Positions 1 through 8,034 of a DNA stretch of 36,348 bases are shown here, in pieces. The notes under the pieces are model-generated. The model saw nothing but the letters and a program-made list of their open reading frames with translations. It was not told where the DNA came from and made no database searches. The first letter of the stretch is position 1. Each line of letters opens with the position of its first letter. The position numbers and the translations under genes are program-made. The stretch is from a virus, in IMG/VR virus record IMGVR_UViG_3300046009_001040, positions 1 through 36,348 of that record. One strand, written 5' to 3'.

Positions 1-141
1 CGGTCCTTCATGTGTGGGGGTTAGCCCTTGGCCTTCTGCTTCTTATACTGGAAAACCTTGGAATAGTCGCCAGTCTTTTCTGCTTCAGACCGCAGGCGGT
101 CTAGGGTGCTGTCAACCGCGCCAGACGGGCGGGCGGTGCCG
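1..141. repeat. Left copy of 141-bp exact terminal direct repeat
   Basis: These bases recur exactly at the right end (36208-36348). The coat gene ends just left of the right copy and the scaffold gene begins its 3' end inside it, so the two ends join into one continuous late operon. An exact 141-bp overlap with coding continuity is what an assembler leaves when it closes a circle. It is unlikely to be a biological terminal repeat, because it cuts through the scaffold gene. Confidence 0.95.
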
Positions 142-869
142 CTGATCTTGCGCTCGGGTGACGATTGAGCCTTACGGTTCGAGATTTTCAACTGCGTCTC
201 CAATTTCGCAACCGCGAAGGCGAACTTCACGGGATCTGTGATGGAAGCGATTTCCTTCGCCTTTTTCGGGTTCTTGCCCAGAGCATAAACGACCAGGGCC
301 GGGTTGTCGGCACCTTGCACGATCATGCCCTGCTGCATGACGCTGAGATTGTCTTGAACGACATCCTCGGCGAACTCGAAGTCACGCACCTTCAGGCCGG
401 CCTTCGCCCCCTGATAGCTTTCCAGCTTGCGCTCCCATTCTTTCTGAACGGCTTGATGTTCAGACTTTACGGCAGCCTCGCGCTCGTCATGCTGGCGCTT
501 CTTCTCATACCACGCAGTAAGATCCTTCTCGTATCGGTCAGTGTCGTAATCGGCTTTCTCAAGCGTTGGCTTCGGTCCAAGGGGCGCGACCCCAGGTGTG
601 TTCCGCTGTTCGACCTGCGCTAGACGCTGTTCCAGTTCCTTGGCACGACGTTTCTCTTCACGATACTGCTTGCGAAGATCCCGGACCCAATCAGGGGCGC
701 GGGCTTCCTCATCTTCCTCCGGGGCTGGCGCTTCCCCGTCAATCGAAATCACAACCTCTTCGTCTTCTGCTTCGGCCTCATCGTCTTCGGCCATCTCGGC
801 CTCGTCAACTTCGGTTTCTTCAGTTTCGACTTCAAAGTCCTCTTCGATCTGTTCTGCCAATTCAGTCAT
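21..869 (-). CDS. Scaffolding protein, P22 gp8-like
   Basis: This 282-residue protein probably directs procapsid assembly and is then released. The first 60 residues are extremely acidic (runs of Glu and Asp). Residues about 60-170 are highly charged and predicted coiled coil. The C-terminus is basic (ends YKKQKAKG), as in P22 gp8, where a basic C-terminal helix-turn-helix binds coat. It lies between portal and coat, the P22 gene order. GAGGA lies about 6 nt before the ATG. The family call rests on position, length and composition more than on motifs. The last 39 codons fall inside the terminal repeat and are seen again at the right end. Confidence 0.82.
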   Translation of the reverse strand: MTELAEQIEEDFEVETEETEVDEAEMAEDDEAEAEDEEVVISIDGEAPAPEEDEEARAPDWVRDLRKQYREEKRRAKELEQRLAQVEQRNTPGVAPLGPKPTLEKADYDTDRYEKDLTAWYEKKRQHDEREAAVKSEHQAVQKEWERKLESYQGAKAGLKVRDFEFAEDVVQDNLSVMQQGMIVQGADNPALVVYALGKNPKKAKEIASITDPVKFAFAVAKLETQLKISNRKAQSSPERKISGTARPSGAVDSTLDRLRSEAEKTGDYSKVFQYKKQKAKG

Positions 870-894
870 GCGATCCTCGCGATTTTCTCACCCA

Positions 895-2964
895 TTACAT
901 TGTGCGGCTGGGTGGTTGCCGCATTCCGGGGGCGACGGCTTCTTGCAGAGCCTTCGCCGTGTTCACTACGTTGGTGCGCTCTTTTTGCTGGATGCCAGCA
1001 AGCACCTCGACGGTCTTGGCGCGGGTTTCTTCCGCACGCGCCAAGGTGTATTCTGTGTTGGCCTGAGCCTGGCCTGCCTTGGCCTGCGCTTCCATCGCGG
1101 CGGCTTGCAGATACTGCGCCTGCGGATCGGGCTGCTGCGCGGCCTGCATCTCGGCCAGCAGCTTCTCGCCTTCCTGCTCGGTCGGCTGGATGACGCCCAT
1201 CTTGATGAGCTTGTCGCGGAAGTATGCGCGCACCTCGCCGATGCCCTCGCCGTCCATGTTCATCATGGCCATTGATGTCAGCACCTGCTGCGTCTCGGGA
1301 TCTGGCGCAAGCTGGATCATGCCCAACAGCGACCGAACCGTGGCGCTGCGCTTGGTGGCGCTGGCCGGGCCGACTTCAACAGCCACGTCGAACTTGGCGT
1401 TGCTCAAGTCGTTCTCATATTCCACTTCGCCGGTTTCGACGTTCAGGATCGGCTTGCCCATCTCGATGCTGGACAACTCACCGCCGACGCCCACGGCCTT
1501 CATCTTGCGGCCAGGCTCGACAAGGATGTCGCGCGCCATCGAAAGCCAGATTTCTCCGCAACGCTTGATCGCCTTTGACATGTTCGACATGTAGATGAAG
1601 GTCTGCATGTCCAGGCGCTGCTGGATCAGCTCGACAGCCTTACCGCTGACGTTGGAGACGACCTCCTCGGCAGCGTCAGGCTTGCCCAGCAGATCGCTCA
1701 TGTCCTGCTCAGTGATCTGCAACAGGCCAGCCAATGCAGGCGGGATCTGGGGCGGCTTGGTGTAGCCGACCGGGCCAGACAGAACCTCGCCGCCGTTGGC
1801 GTCGGTCACGGTGTTCAACAGCAGGTAGGGATAGTTTCGCAGGTTGTCCTCGGACCACATCATCTCGTGGCCGGCAACCTGCTCGGGCGTGAAGATCGGT
1901 TTCTCAACGGTCGAGAGCGCGCTGATCTCGCCCAGCTTGGAAAGCTGCATGTTCTTCAGCCGCTGGGCATCCTTGGCCAGACGGACGTGGCCCATGCACC
2001 GCTCGATATTGTCCACGAACCAACGCTTGCCGTAGACCGGGACAATCGGGATCTGGTCGCCCGCGATGTAGCCGCTGTCTTCCAGCACCTTGCCACCGCT
2101 CATGATATACTTGCGCACCTTGCGGCGCTTGACGCGGCGCTGGCGGACCTCTTTGGTGCCGACAGCCTCCAGCATCATCTCAAGTTCTTCGTCGTCCTCG
2201 AAGTCCTTTTCGGAATACTTTTCTTCCTGCCCGTCGATGGTCTGGAAGATGCGGATGGTCTCGGACGCTTCCTCGACGCGGTAGACCTCAGCCACATAGA
2301 CGACATCAGGCGTGGCCCAGTCAAACGCCCACTGCTCAATGCCCTTCGGCCAGGTGGTCGGATCGTCATCCCATGCGGCCCGGTACGCGTCACGGGTCAT
2401 CGCGGTCAGAACGTAGCACAGCCGCGCGTCGGCCTTGTCTTGGCGCTTGGCGTCCAGATCGAAGAACACTGTGCTGTCCGCGTCATAGATCGGCTCAATG
2501 CGGATGCGCTGCTTCTCGTTTTCTTCGTCGTATTCGTCTTCATAGACGGCACGCAGGCGGAACGCACCGAAGCCGCCACCAACGGCCTCCTCGAATGCGT
2601 TGTCGTAGGCTTCGTTGGAGCCGCTGTCCTGCTCGTCTGCCCGGAACAGCCCATCGCACACGTCGGCCAGCTTGTCGTCGGCGGTGCCGTCCTTGCTGAC
2701 GAAGTCAACCGTGATGCGGTTGTTGCGGTATTCGTTAATGATCCGCATGACGGCGAGGTGGACCTTGTTCACCTCAAACTTGGGCTTGTTCAGATATTGC
2801 TCATAGAGGTTGCCCTCCCACTGCGCGCCGGCGATGGAGTAGAAGCGGCGATCCTCCAGGCACTGCAAACGCTCATCGCGCATCACGCCTTGGATGTCAT
2901 CGAACTCGGCCAATGCTTCTGCATGGACGTTTGCAAGCCGCTGGTCTTTGGTCATGCGGGCCAA
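895..2964 (-). CDS. Portal protein, P22 gp1-like
   Basis: This 689-residue protein is close in length to the P22 portal (725 residues) and forms the dodecameric DNA channel at one vertex. The N-terminal third has the family pattern of an early aromatic-rich segment (WEGNLYEQY), then INEYRNNR and the GGGFGAFR loop. The C-terminal 100 residues are Ala, Gln and Glu rich and predicted helical, like the portal barrel. It follows the large terminase and precedes the scaffold. The start is probably TTG at 2964, because AAAGG lies 8 nt upstream of it. The next ATG, three codons in (2955), would sit 17 nt from that site. A near-consensus promoter lies directly upstream. Confidence 0.9.
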   Translation of the reverse strand: MARMTKDQRLANVHAEALAEFDDIQGVMRDERLQCLEDRRFYSIAGAQWEGNLYEQYLNKPKFEVNKVHLAVMRIINEYRNNRITVDFVSKDGTADDKLADVCDGLFRADEQDSGSNEAYDNAFEEAVGGGFGAFRLRAVYEDEYDEENEKQRIRIEPIYDADSTVFFDLDAKRQDKADARLCYVLTAMTRDAYRAAWDDDPTTWPKGIEQWAFDWATPDVVYVAEVYRVEEASETIRIFQTIDGQEEKYSEKDFEDDEELEMMLEAVGTKEVRQRRVKRRKVRKYIMSGGKVLEDSGYIAGDQIPIVPVYGKRWFVDNIERCMGHVRLAKDAQRLKNMQLSKLGEISALSTVEKPIFTPEQVAGHEMMWSEDNLRNYPYLLLNTVTDANGGEVLSGPVGYTKPPQIPPALAGLLQITEQDMSDLLGKPDAAEEVVSNVSGKAVELIQQRLDMQTFIYMSNMSKAIKRCGEIWLSMARDILVEPGRKMKAVGVGGELSSIEMGKPILNVETGEVEYENDLSNAKFDVAVEVGPASATKRSATVRSLLGMIQLAPDPETQQVLTSMAMMNMDGEGIGEVRAYFRDKLIKMGVIQPTEQEGEKLLAEMQAAQQPDPQAQYLQAAAMEAQAKAGQAQANTEYTLARAEETRAKTVEVLAGIQQKERTNVVNTAKALQEAVAPGMRQPPSRTM

Positions 2965-2996
2965 GGTGCGCGCCTTTCGCTGGATATTTGGGCCGA

Positions 2997-3025
2997 AGTA
3001 TACGGCAGGACCATTAGAATATCAA
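2997..3025 (-). promoter_or_regulatory. Sigma-70-like promoter for the portal-scaffold-coat genes
   Basis: On the minus strand TTGATA (5 of 6 matches to consensus) is followed after exactly 17 nt by TATACT (5 of 6). The -35 box overlaps the stop codon of the large terminase gene. Predicted start of transcription is about 25 nt before the TTG start of the portal gene. This is the best promoter match I found by eye, and it would let the head genes be expressed independently of the terminase genes. Confidence 0.65.
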
Positions 3026-4251
3026 TGCCGTGCCATCGGCATCATCACAGGGACGAGGCGAGGCTTCGCCTTCTCCTGCTTGCCTGCCCGGCGTGCGCCC
3101 TCGCAGGCATAGCGCAGAGCGTCGATGACGTGGTTTTCCTTGTCCTCCAGCATCGGGAGAATGCTGCCCGTGTCGCGGTCGGTCTTGTAGCTGTAGAGCG
3201 TCAGTTCATCGATGGTGTGCTTGCAGCGTGGATGCACCACGATGTCGAAAGACTTCAGCCACTCGACGCCCTCCTCGACCGACTTCGGACCTTTGACGGC
3301 GGGCTGGATCTTCGGAAAGCCGTTCTTGCGCATGTGGCTGATGGTCTCGGGCCGCGCGCTGTCGGCCACCATCGGCCAGCGTTCAGCGTCGGGGATCGTC
3401 ATGAACAGCGCCGGCGTGTCCACGATCTCGCAGCCGACCTGATAGGCTTCGTGGTCAATATATAGCTTCCGTCCTATAATGTGGCAGCGCACGCCAACGG
3501 TCGGATCGGTGGCAAAGCCCCAGTCAGCGCCGAGGCGATGCACGGCATCAGGCGGTGCCTCAAACTCTTCGATGGTCCAGTTCTTGAACACGCGGGTTTC
3601 GCTGTTGCGGACATACTCGCCCTTCCAGACGTGCATGTATTTGTCAGGATCGCGCCGCTTGTCGTATTCCATTTCCTCGCGCAGCACCTCGGGGAACCAA
3701 GGGTTGTCGCTGTAGTTGACCTCGATGACAACCGTCTTGTCAGGCGCTCCAGGCCCACGCAGCAACTGCTCGATGGGGTCAGTGTCGTATCTTGGGTTCC
3801 ATGTGAACCAAAGCTGCGACGCGGGCTTGCGGATGGTCGGGCGCAGGATGTCCAGAGAGAACTGGCTGATCGACTGCGCTTCTTCCACCCACGCGATGTC
3901 GAAACCTTCCAGCGACTTGATGCTGTCTGCCGTGTGGTTCTGCATCCCCTGGAACACGATCACGCCGCCGTGGACAGACTTGATCTGCGTCTGCTGGATC
4001 TCGAACATGTGGCCAACGCCCATCTCCTCGATCTTGTTCTCAATCAGCTTCTTGACCGATTGCGCCAGAGACTTCTGCACCTCGCGCACGCAGACAGCAT
4101 CAACCTTTTCGCTGACGCTGCGCTCAATCAACATCTCTGCGAAGAAATGCGACTTGCCTGAGCCTCGGCCACCGTATGCCCCAAGATAGCGGGCGTCGGG
4201 GCGCTTGAGGATCGGCAGAGACCAGCGTGGGGTCTTTAGCTGGAGTTTCAT
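3022..4251 (-). CDS. terL: Terminase large subunit
   Basis: The ATP-driven packaging motor and headful nuclease, 409 residues. Walker A is GGRGSGKS at residues 27-34 and Walker B with the catalytic Glu is WVEEA at 121-125. The RNase H-like nuclease domain starts at GADWGF (Asp243), with further acidic candidates in VADSARPE and, near the end, ENHVIDALRYA. Architecture matches the PBSX/Terminase_3 family. The ATG at 4251 overlaps the upstream stop as ATGA, so I prefer it to the GTG-like start nine codons earlier. Together with the small terminase, P22-like headful packaging is the natural expectation, but this sequence does not show a pac site. Confidence 0.95.
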   Translation of the reverse strand: MKLQLKTPRWSLPILKRPDARYLGAYGGRGSGKSHFFAEMLIERSVSEKVDAVCVREVQKSLAQSVKKLIENKIEEMGVGHMFEIQQTQIKSVHGGVIVFQGMQNHTADSIKSLEGFDIAWVEEAQSISQFSLDILRPTIRKPASQLWFTWNPRYDTDPIEQLLRGPGAPDKTVVIEVNYSDNPWFPEVLREEMEYDKRRDPDKYMHVWKGEYVRNSETRVFKNWTIEEFEAPPDAVHRLGADWGFATDPTVGVRCHIIGRKLYIDHEAYQVGCEIVDTPALFMTIPDAERWPMVADSARPETISHMRKNGFPKIQPAVKGPKSVEEGVEWLKSFDIVVHPRCKHTIDELTLYSYKTDRDTGSILPMLEDKENHVIDALRYACEGARRAGKQEKAKPRLVPVMMPMARH

Positions 4252-5744
4252 TGGGGTCCGACTACTAACTGGTCCCACTGGCTGGGCGACATGTTCTCAG
4301 CCATCGCCTGCTCCACGTCAAGCGCGCTGACGCCCAGCATCGTTGCCGCGCCTGCAATGCCGTATTTGCGCACGATGTTGATGAGGTTTTCGTCAAAGAC
4401 GACGTAATTGCGTGAGCGCGTGTCAAACTGCTTTGCAGCTTCCTCTGCCGCCTGCCGTGTTGGGAAAACGTCAATAGGGTTTGGGTCGTTGCCCCAATAC
4501 AATTCGCTTCCGCTTGGCGTGTCTTTAATCGTCGTTGGCGTGAATGAGCGTGATCCCTGGTCAAGGTAACGGATGCCGGGGATGCCTGCTTCGCGCAGAA
4601 GCTCCCTCTGCGCGTCACCGGGTCCACCGCGTAGAAGCCAGTCTGGGCTATCAATGCCAAACTGTGGGCTTGCCATCTTGGCGATGTATTCGCCCTCTAT
4701 GGATGGGTCTGGATCGCGGCCATAAATTTGCTGCCACCTTGCGTTGGCAAAGTCACGCACCACCTGCGGCTGTTCACTTAGCGGCCTATCCCAATCCAAG
4801 AAATCCTCTGGATTGGCATTGACATTGACCTCATACATGCGGCCCTCGTTTACCCGCCGCACATCCGCTGACTTCAAAAGCGCGTTTAGCCCCTCCGCAC
4901 GGCGCGCCATGTCGATTGTAGAAGATGCAAGATCCCCAGTATATTCAGGCTGCAACTCAGAAACATTTCGCACGCCGAATTCTGCAAGATTGCGCTGCAC
5001 CGCAGATTGAAGCCGATTAATCGTTGCCGTGATTTCCGCTGGGTCTCCACCGACATTCTCAAAGGCATCCACAACGTCCGCGCCGTATTTTTCGGCCACG
5101 TTCACGCCATCATCTGCAACGTAATATGGACGCGCCAGCGCATCACGATAAGACCGCGCAATCCCCTCATTCTCGGCAAAATACAGGCCGGGGCCGTAAG
5201 CCTGCGCGCCTTCGCCCGTGCCGATCTTGCTCATGCTGAAGCGATCAAAGTCATGCGGCGAACCGTGGAACAGCCGCAGCGCACCGCTCTCATCCACCCC
5301 GAACTGCCGCGCCATGTCCGTTGCGGCCTGGCTAGTTGGAGACGCTCCCAGCAGCCCCTCCATCATCGCGCTGGCGGCAGGCACGCCGATGGCCTTAGCG
5401 GCAGCGATAGGCGCAGCAATGCTGGCCACGCCTGACACCATCTCGCCCAGAGATGCGATGCGGTCCCAGTAGCTTTGATCGGGCGCCAACATGCGAGATC
5501 CGGCCCGCATGGCGCTGCCGATGCCTTCGACCGGGTTGAACGTCTGGTTCAGGAATGCAAGCCGCTCGGTGACGCCGTTGCCGATGTCGAGGATGCCCGG
5601 CGCTGTGCGGCGCGGCGCCATCGTGTCGCCAGGCTCATCCACGCGCACCCACTGACGGCCTTCTGGCGCAGGCGGGACGGGGCCAGCGTTGGGGTCGTTG
5701 CTGTCCCAGACTGCCTGCCCTGTTGCCGGATCGATCAGCTTCAT
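4248..5744 (-). CDS. ADP-ribosyltransferase-like (ART-PolyVal) protein in the terminase operon
   Basis: A 498-residue protein encoded between the two terminase subunits. Residues 157-200 carry LFHGSPHDFDRF, then GTGEGAQAYGPGLYFAENE. These are the His and Tyr motifs of the ART domain found in phage polyvalent proteins (ART-PolyVal). A second conserved block near the C-terminus reads AGIPGIRYLD and then NYVVFDENLINIVRKYG. Residues about 98-128 are a hydrophobic Ala/Ile-rich segment that could cross or touch a membrane. The N-terminal 95 residues are low in recognisable motifs. The middle of the gene (about 4380-5220) looks lower in GC than its neighbours, suggesting acquisition. Target and activity are unknown. 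It could be an effector, possibly packaged, or an inactive structural relic. Confidence 0.72.
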   Translation of the reverse strand: MKLIDPATGQAVWDSNDPNAGPVPPAPEGRQWVRVDEPGDTMAPRRTAPGILDIGNGVTERLAFLNQTFNPVEGIGSAMRAGSRMLAPDQSYWDRIASLGEMVSGVASIAAPIAAAKAIGVPAASAMMEGLLGASPTSQAATDMARQFGVDESGALRLFHGSPHDFDRFSMSKIGTGEGAQAYGPGLYFAENEGIARSYRDALARPYYVADDGVNVAEKYGADVVDAFENVGGDPAEITATINRLQSAVQRNLAEFGVRNVSELQPEYTGDLASSTIDMARRAEGLNALLKSADVRRVNEGRMYEVNVNANPEDFLDWDRPLSEQPQVVRDFANARWQQIYGRDPDPSIEGEYIAKMASPQFGIDSPDWLLRGGPGDAQRELLREAGIPGIRYLDQGSRSFTPTTIKDTPSGSELYWGNDPNPIDVFPTRQAAEEAAKQFDTRSRNYVVFDENLINIVRKYGIAGAATMLGVSALDVEQAMAENMSPSQWDQLVVGPQ

Positions 5745-5747
5745 TCG

Positions 5748-6131
5748 TCAGTCCTTCGGATCAATGATGACGCGCTCGATCTTCTGGATGATCGCGCCGC
5801 CGTCTGGGCCGCTGTGTTCGCTCTTCACCGTGTCGTTCCAGTCGGCACGGAAACGGTTCTTCATCTGGAAAATATAGCTGGTGGCGTTGAAGCCATCGAC
5901 GCCGCCGAAGGTCGAGACGCGGCCCATCTTTTCCCACCATGCTTGGGAAAGGCGCTGAGCATACTTTACGGCCTCCGAAAATTCTGGGTGTTCTTGCGTC
6001 CACAGATCGAAAGTCGAATAGGCCACGTCGAGTTCCGCTGCCATTTCGGCCTTGCCCATGCCTTCACGCCCGCATTGGATCACGGTCTCGCACATGGCTG
6101 GATCGTATTTGCTCGGGCGTCCTGCTGGCAT
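5748..6131 (-). CDS. terS: Terminase small subunit
   Basis: A 127-residue DNA-recognition subunit of the packaging terminase. The N-terminus MPAGRPSKYDPAMCETVI followed by a helix-turn-helix (KAEMAAELDVAYSTFDLW, residues about 33-50) is typical of phage small terminases. The remaining helical part ends in an acidic or polar tail (IERVIIDPKD). AAGGTGG lies about 7 nt before the ATG. It is the first gene of the late leftward block, just past the terminator at 6208-6227. I saw no convincing promoter in the 70 bases upstream. Confidence 0.88.
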   Translation of the reverse strand: MPAGRPSKYDPAMCETVIQCGREGMGKAEMAAELDVAYSTFDLWTQEHPEFSEAVKYAQRLSQAWWEKMGRVSTFGGVDGFNATSYIFQMKNRFRADWNDTVKSEHSGPDGGAIIQKIERVIIDPKD

Positions 6132-6199
6132 GATTTCCCACCTTCATCTCGGGCGATGCGGCCCGGTCGCTGGGGCGCAGTTTAGCGCAAGGTTGAGGC

Positions 6200-6227
6200 A
6201 AAAGAAAGCCCGACACGAATGCCGGGC
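6200..6227 (-). terminator. Intrinsic terminator with UUCG tetraloop, end of early leftward block
   Basis: Read on the minus strand, an 8-bp stem (GCCCGGCA with TGTCGGGC, one G-U pair) closes a TTCG loop and is followed by TTTCTTTT. This is a textbook Rho-independent terminator. It lies between the last early gene (stop at 6270) and the small terminase start (6131), so it separates early replication genes from late packaging genes. Confidence 0.88.
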
Positions 6228-6269
6228 CAAGTCGAGGCGTGTTCCAACTGGGGAGGTAGTGCGATCATG

Positions 6270-6488
6270 TTACTGCTTCACGGCGAGATATGCAAACAGT
6301 CCTTTGCCGACGCGCTTGCAGAACAGCAGGCACATGCCGGCATCTGAGGCTGCCGCCGCATCAAGGCGATGCGGACCGCCGCAGTGTTGGCCGATCCAGT
6401 AGAGGATGCGGTCGCCCTTCTTGGCCTCATGCAAGGTCAGCGGGAACATGCCGCGATGCAGGCCCGTGATGTCGGTTGGGTCTTTCAT
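6270..6488 (-). CDS. Conserved phage protein, unknown function
   Basis: 72 residues. The core GDRILYWIGQHCGGPHRLDA and then CKRVGKGLFAYLAVK looks like a small beta-rich fold. I recall similar short proteins in phages of Proteobacteria but no assigned function. The start ATG overlaps the stop of the methyltransferase gene (TGATG), so the two are translationally coupled. It is the last gene of the early leftward operon and is followed by a strong terminator. Two Cys residues (in QHCGG and LLFCKR) are present but do not form a recognisable metal site. Confidence 0.75.
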   Translation of the reverse strand: MKDPTDITGLHRGMFPLTLHEAKKGDRILYWIGQHCGGPHRLDAAAASDAGMCLLFCKRVGKGLFAYLAVKQ

Positions 6489-7282
6489 CAGAGAAGCCTC
6501 CTTGAGCCGTCTATGCGGTCCTGCGCGATCCTGAAGTAGTCAGGGTCACGCTCAATTCCGATGAAATTGCGATTTTTGTTCATACATGCAACGCCTGTCG
6601 TGCCGCTGCCCATGAATGGATCAAGGACCGTATCGCCCAAGTTACTCCAAGAGATGATGTGGTCTTGCGCCAGAGCGACTGGAAAGACCGCCGGATGTGT
6701 TTTGTTAAAGACTTTTTCTTCATTGATGCGCCAGACGTTGTGACGCTGACCGAAATCTTTGATGATCGCCTTCGTTTTTGCGCCATTCGACGTGACCGTG
6801 CGCCCATCCTTTTGTCGCGTCGTGCCGTGCATTGTAACGCCAGCGTGCTTATTGGGTCTATCTTTGATCGGGTTGAATGTTTGAGGCGCCCCTTTTGAGA
6901 AAACAAACATGTATTCAAAGACTGGCGCATACCTATGTTTCAAAGCACCAACGGCGGAAAACGTAGACTTTTCCCAAATCATAGTGTCGTGCAGTTTGAA
7001 GCCGCACTCCATCGCGTAGATGGCCTGTCGAAAGCTGGTCCCCGTCTCCGACCCCTTGATAGTAGCATCCGCGACAACCCACACCACTACACCGCCTTGC
7101 TTCGTGACGCGGAACAACTCGCGCAAGACAGCCTGCCATTTCCGTTCGGTCCAATCATCTAGCGACCCATTGTAGTTTCGCAGGTTGTCATATGGCGGCG
7201 ATGTCACAGTCAGATCAACAGACCCAGTCTCAATTCCCGCCATGCGTTCTAGGCAGTCGCCAAGCATCAAATTCACGTTCAC
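6488..7282 (-). CDS. DNA N4-cytosine/N6-adenine methyltransferase, beta class
   Basis: 264 residues. Catalytic motif IV is TSPPYDN (residues about 28-34) near the N-terminus, and the SAM-binding motif I, DPFMGSGTTG, is near the C-terminus. That motif order (IV before I) defines the beta class. TSPPY fits either N4-cytosine or N6-adenine methylation, and the recognition site cannot be read from the sequence. The central part (VFEYMFVFSKG to HPAVFPVALAQDHI) is typical of this family. By eye this gene is poorer in GC than its neighbours. The start ATG overlaps the previous stop by 4 nt. Likely role: modify phage DNA against host restriction, or alter regulation. Confidence 0.9.
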   Translation of the reverse strand: MNVNLMLGDCLERMAGIETGSVDLTVTSPPYDNLRNYNGSLDDWTERKWQAVLRELFRVTKQGGVVVWVVADATIKGSETGTSFRQAIYAMECGFKLHDTMIWEKSTFSAVGALKHRYAPVFEYMFVFSKGAPQTFNPIKDRPNKHAGVTMHGTTRQKDGRTVTSNGAKTKAIIKDFGQRHNVWRINEEKVFNKTHPAVFPVALAQDHIISWSNLGDTVLDPFMGSGTTGVACMNKNRNFIGIERDPDYFRIAQDRIDGSRRLL

Positions 7283-7872
7283 TCAATCACCCCGTCGCTG
7301 AGAAAGTCAAAGTCATCTTCCAGATCGGCCTTCGGTCGGCGCACGGCTTTCACCTCGGCGCCGGGGAAGGATAGCTTTATTGCGTTCACAAGGCCATTGC
7401 GGTGTTCATGCAGTGCCACTGCAACCTCGCGCATGGTGTGGATGGCGATGCCGGGACGCTTGGCATAGGCTGCGGGCCATTCGCGGCCATCCTCAATGAT
7501 GCCGAAGGTTGTGCCTTCATATTCGTATTCCCAGATGTCAGGATCGGACACTGGCCGACCGAGGCTGACGGCTTCGGCGTCCATCGCTGCCAGCCCGCGC
7601 AGGCAGACCTCGACCCAGAACTTCACCTTGTCCGGATCTTGCGCGTCGATGGCACCGTTGAGGCCAGCGACAGCCTTACCCCATTTTGCCGCGCTTTCGA
7701 CCGAGACCAGCTCGGGCAGGCGATCCACGCCCCAGCGTTTGTCCATCTCGCGGACAGCCTTGTCGAATGGTGCCAGCGATAGGTCCGCTTTGATCTCATT
7801 TGCCGTCGCTCCTTTGTGCAGGATGCGGTCGTCTTTCTTCTGCCGGGTTGGTCTGTTTGCCATCGTTCTCAT
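7279..7872 (-). CDS. Conserved phage protein, unknown function
   Basis: 197 residues, soluble, no membrane segment. Recognisable conserved-looking parts are DKAVREMDKRWGVDRLPELV (residues about 37-56) and VCLRGLAAMDAEA. I recall this pattern in other phage genomes next to replication genes or methyltransferases, without function. The C-terminus is acidic (LEDDFDFLSDGVIE). GAGGA lies 10 nt before the ATG used here. A second ATG three codons later is about equally well placed behind GAGAGG. It is the first gene after the repeat-rich origin candidate and overlaps the methyltransferase start by 4 nt. Confidence 0.75.
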   Translation of the reverse strand: MRTMANRPTRQKKDDRILHKGATANEIKADLSLAPFDKAVREMDKRWGVDRLPELVSVESAAKWGKAVAGLNGAIDAQDPDKVKFWVEVCLRGLAAMDAEAVSLGRPVSDPDIWEYEYEGTTFGIIEDGREWPAAYAKRPGIAIHTMREVAVALHEHRNGLVNAIKLSFPGAEVKAVRRPKADLEDDFDFLSDGVIE

Positions 7873-7883
7873 CCTCTCGTTTT

Positions 7884-8023
7884 CCTCACCCTCACCTCAC
7901 CTCACATAACCAACACCTTCACCTCCTCACCCCTCACCCCCCTTTAGGGGGGTAGGGTGAGGAGGAAGGGTGTTTTACCTCACCTTTCCTCACCTTTCCT
8001 CACCTGTGAGGCTCTAGGTGAGG
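7884..8023. repeat. Iteron-like CCTCACC repeat block, candidate replication origin
   Basis: The heptamer CCTCACC occurs eight times on the plus strand (starts at 7884, 7890, 7895, 7925, 7932, 7978, 7988, 7998) and twice inverted as GGTGAGG (7956, 8017), within 140 bp. The last three forward copies are spaced exactly 10 bp apart, about one helical turn. CCTCACCT at 7998-8005 also pairs with AGGTGAGG at 8016-8023. The block fills the 162-bp gap directly downstream of the primase-helicase gene. Iterons beside a replication gene suggest an origin, but this is inferred from layout only. Confidence 0.6.
7912..7974. repeat. Long imperfect palindrome in the origin-like region
   Basis: AACACC...CCCCCC (left arm ending 7942) and GGGGGG...GGTGTT (right arm starting 7947) fold around TTTA. 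By hand I count about 27 base pairs with small bulges, including six C-G pairs at the tip and an 8-bp run CCTCCTCA/TGAGGAGG. TTTT follows the right arm on the plus strand, so it could also act as a terminator for rightward transcription, although no rightward gene precedes it. Confidence 0.7.
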
Positions 8024-8034
8024 TGACTTTTTTA

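Noticed and set aside
1-141. Biological direct terminal repeat of a T7-type phage
   Set aside because: It interrupts the scaffold gene, no T7-type polymerase or terminase is present, and the P22-type terminase implies headful packaging.
1867-3465. Long rightward open frame of 532 codons
   Set aside because: It is antisense to the portal and large terminase genes, whose motifs are clear. GC-rich codon structure keeps the opposite frame open. No motifs or ribosome-binding site.
7884-8023. CRISPR-like or transposon-end repeat
   Set aside because: Repeat units are 7 bp with irregular short spacing and no unique spacers, and no transposase lies nearby. Iterons fit better.
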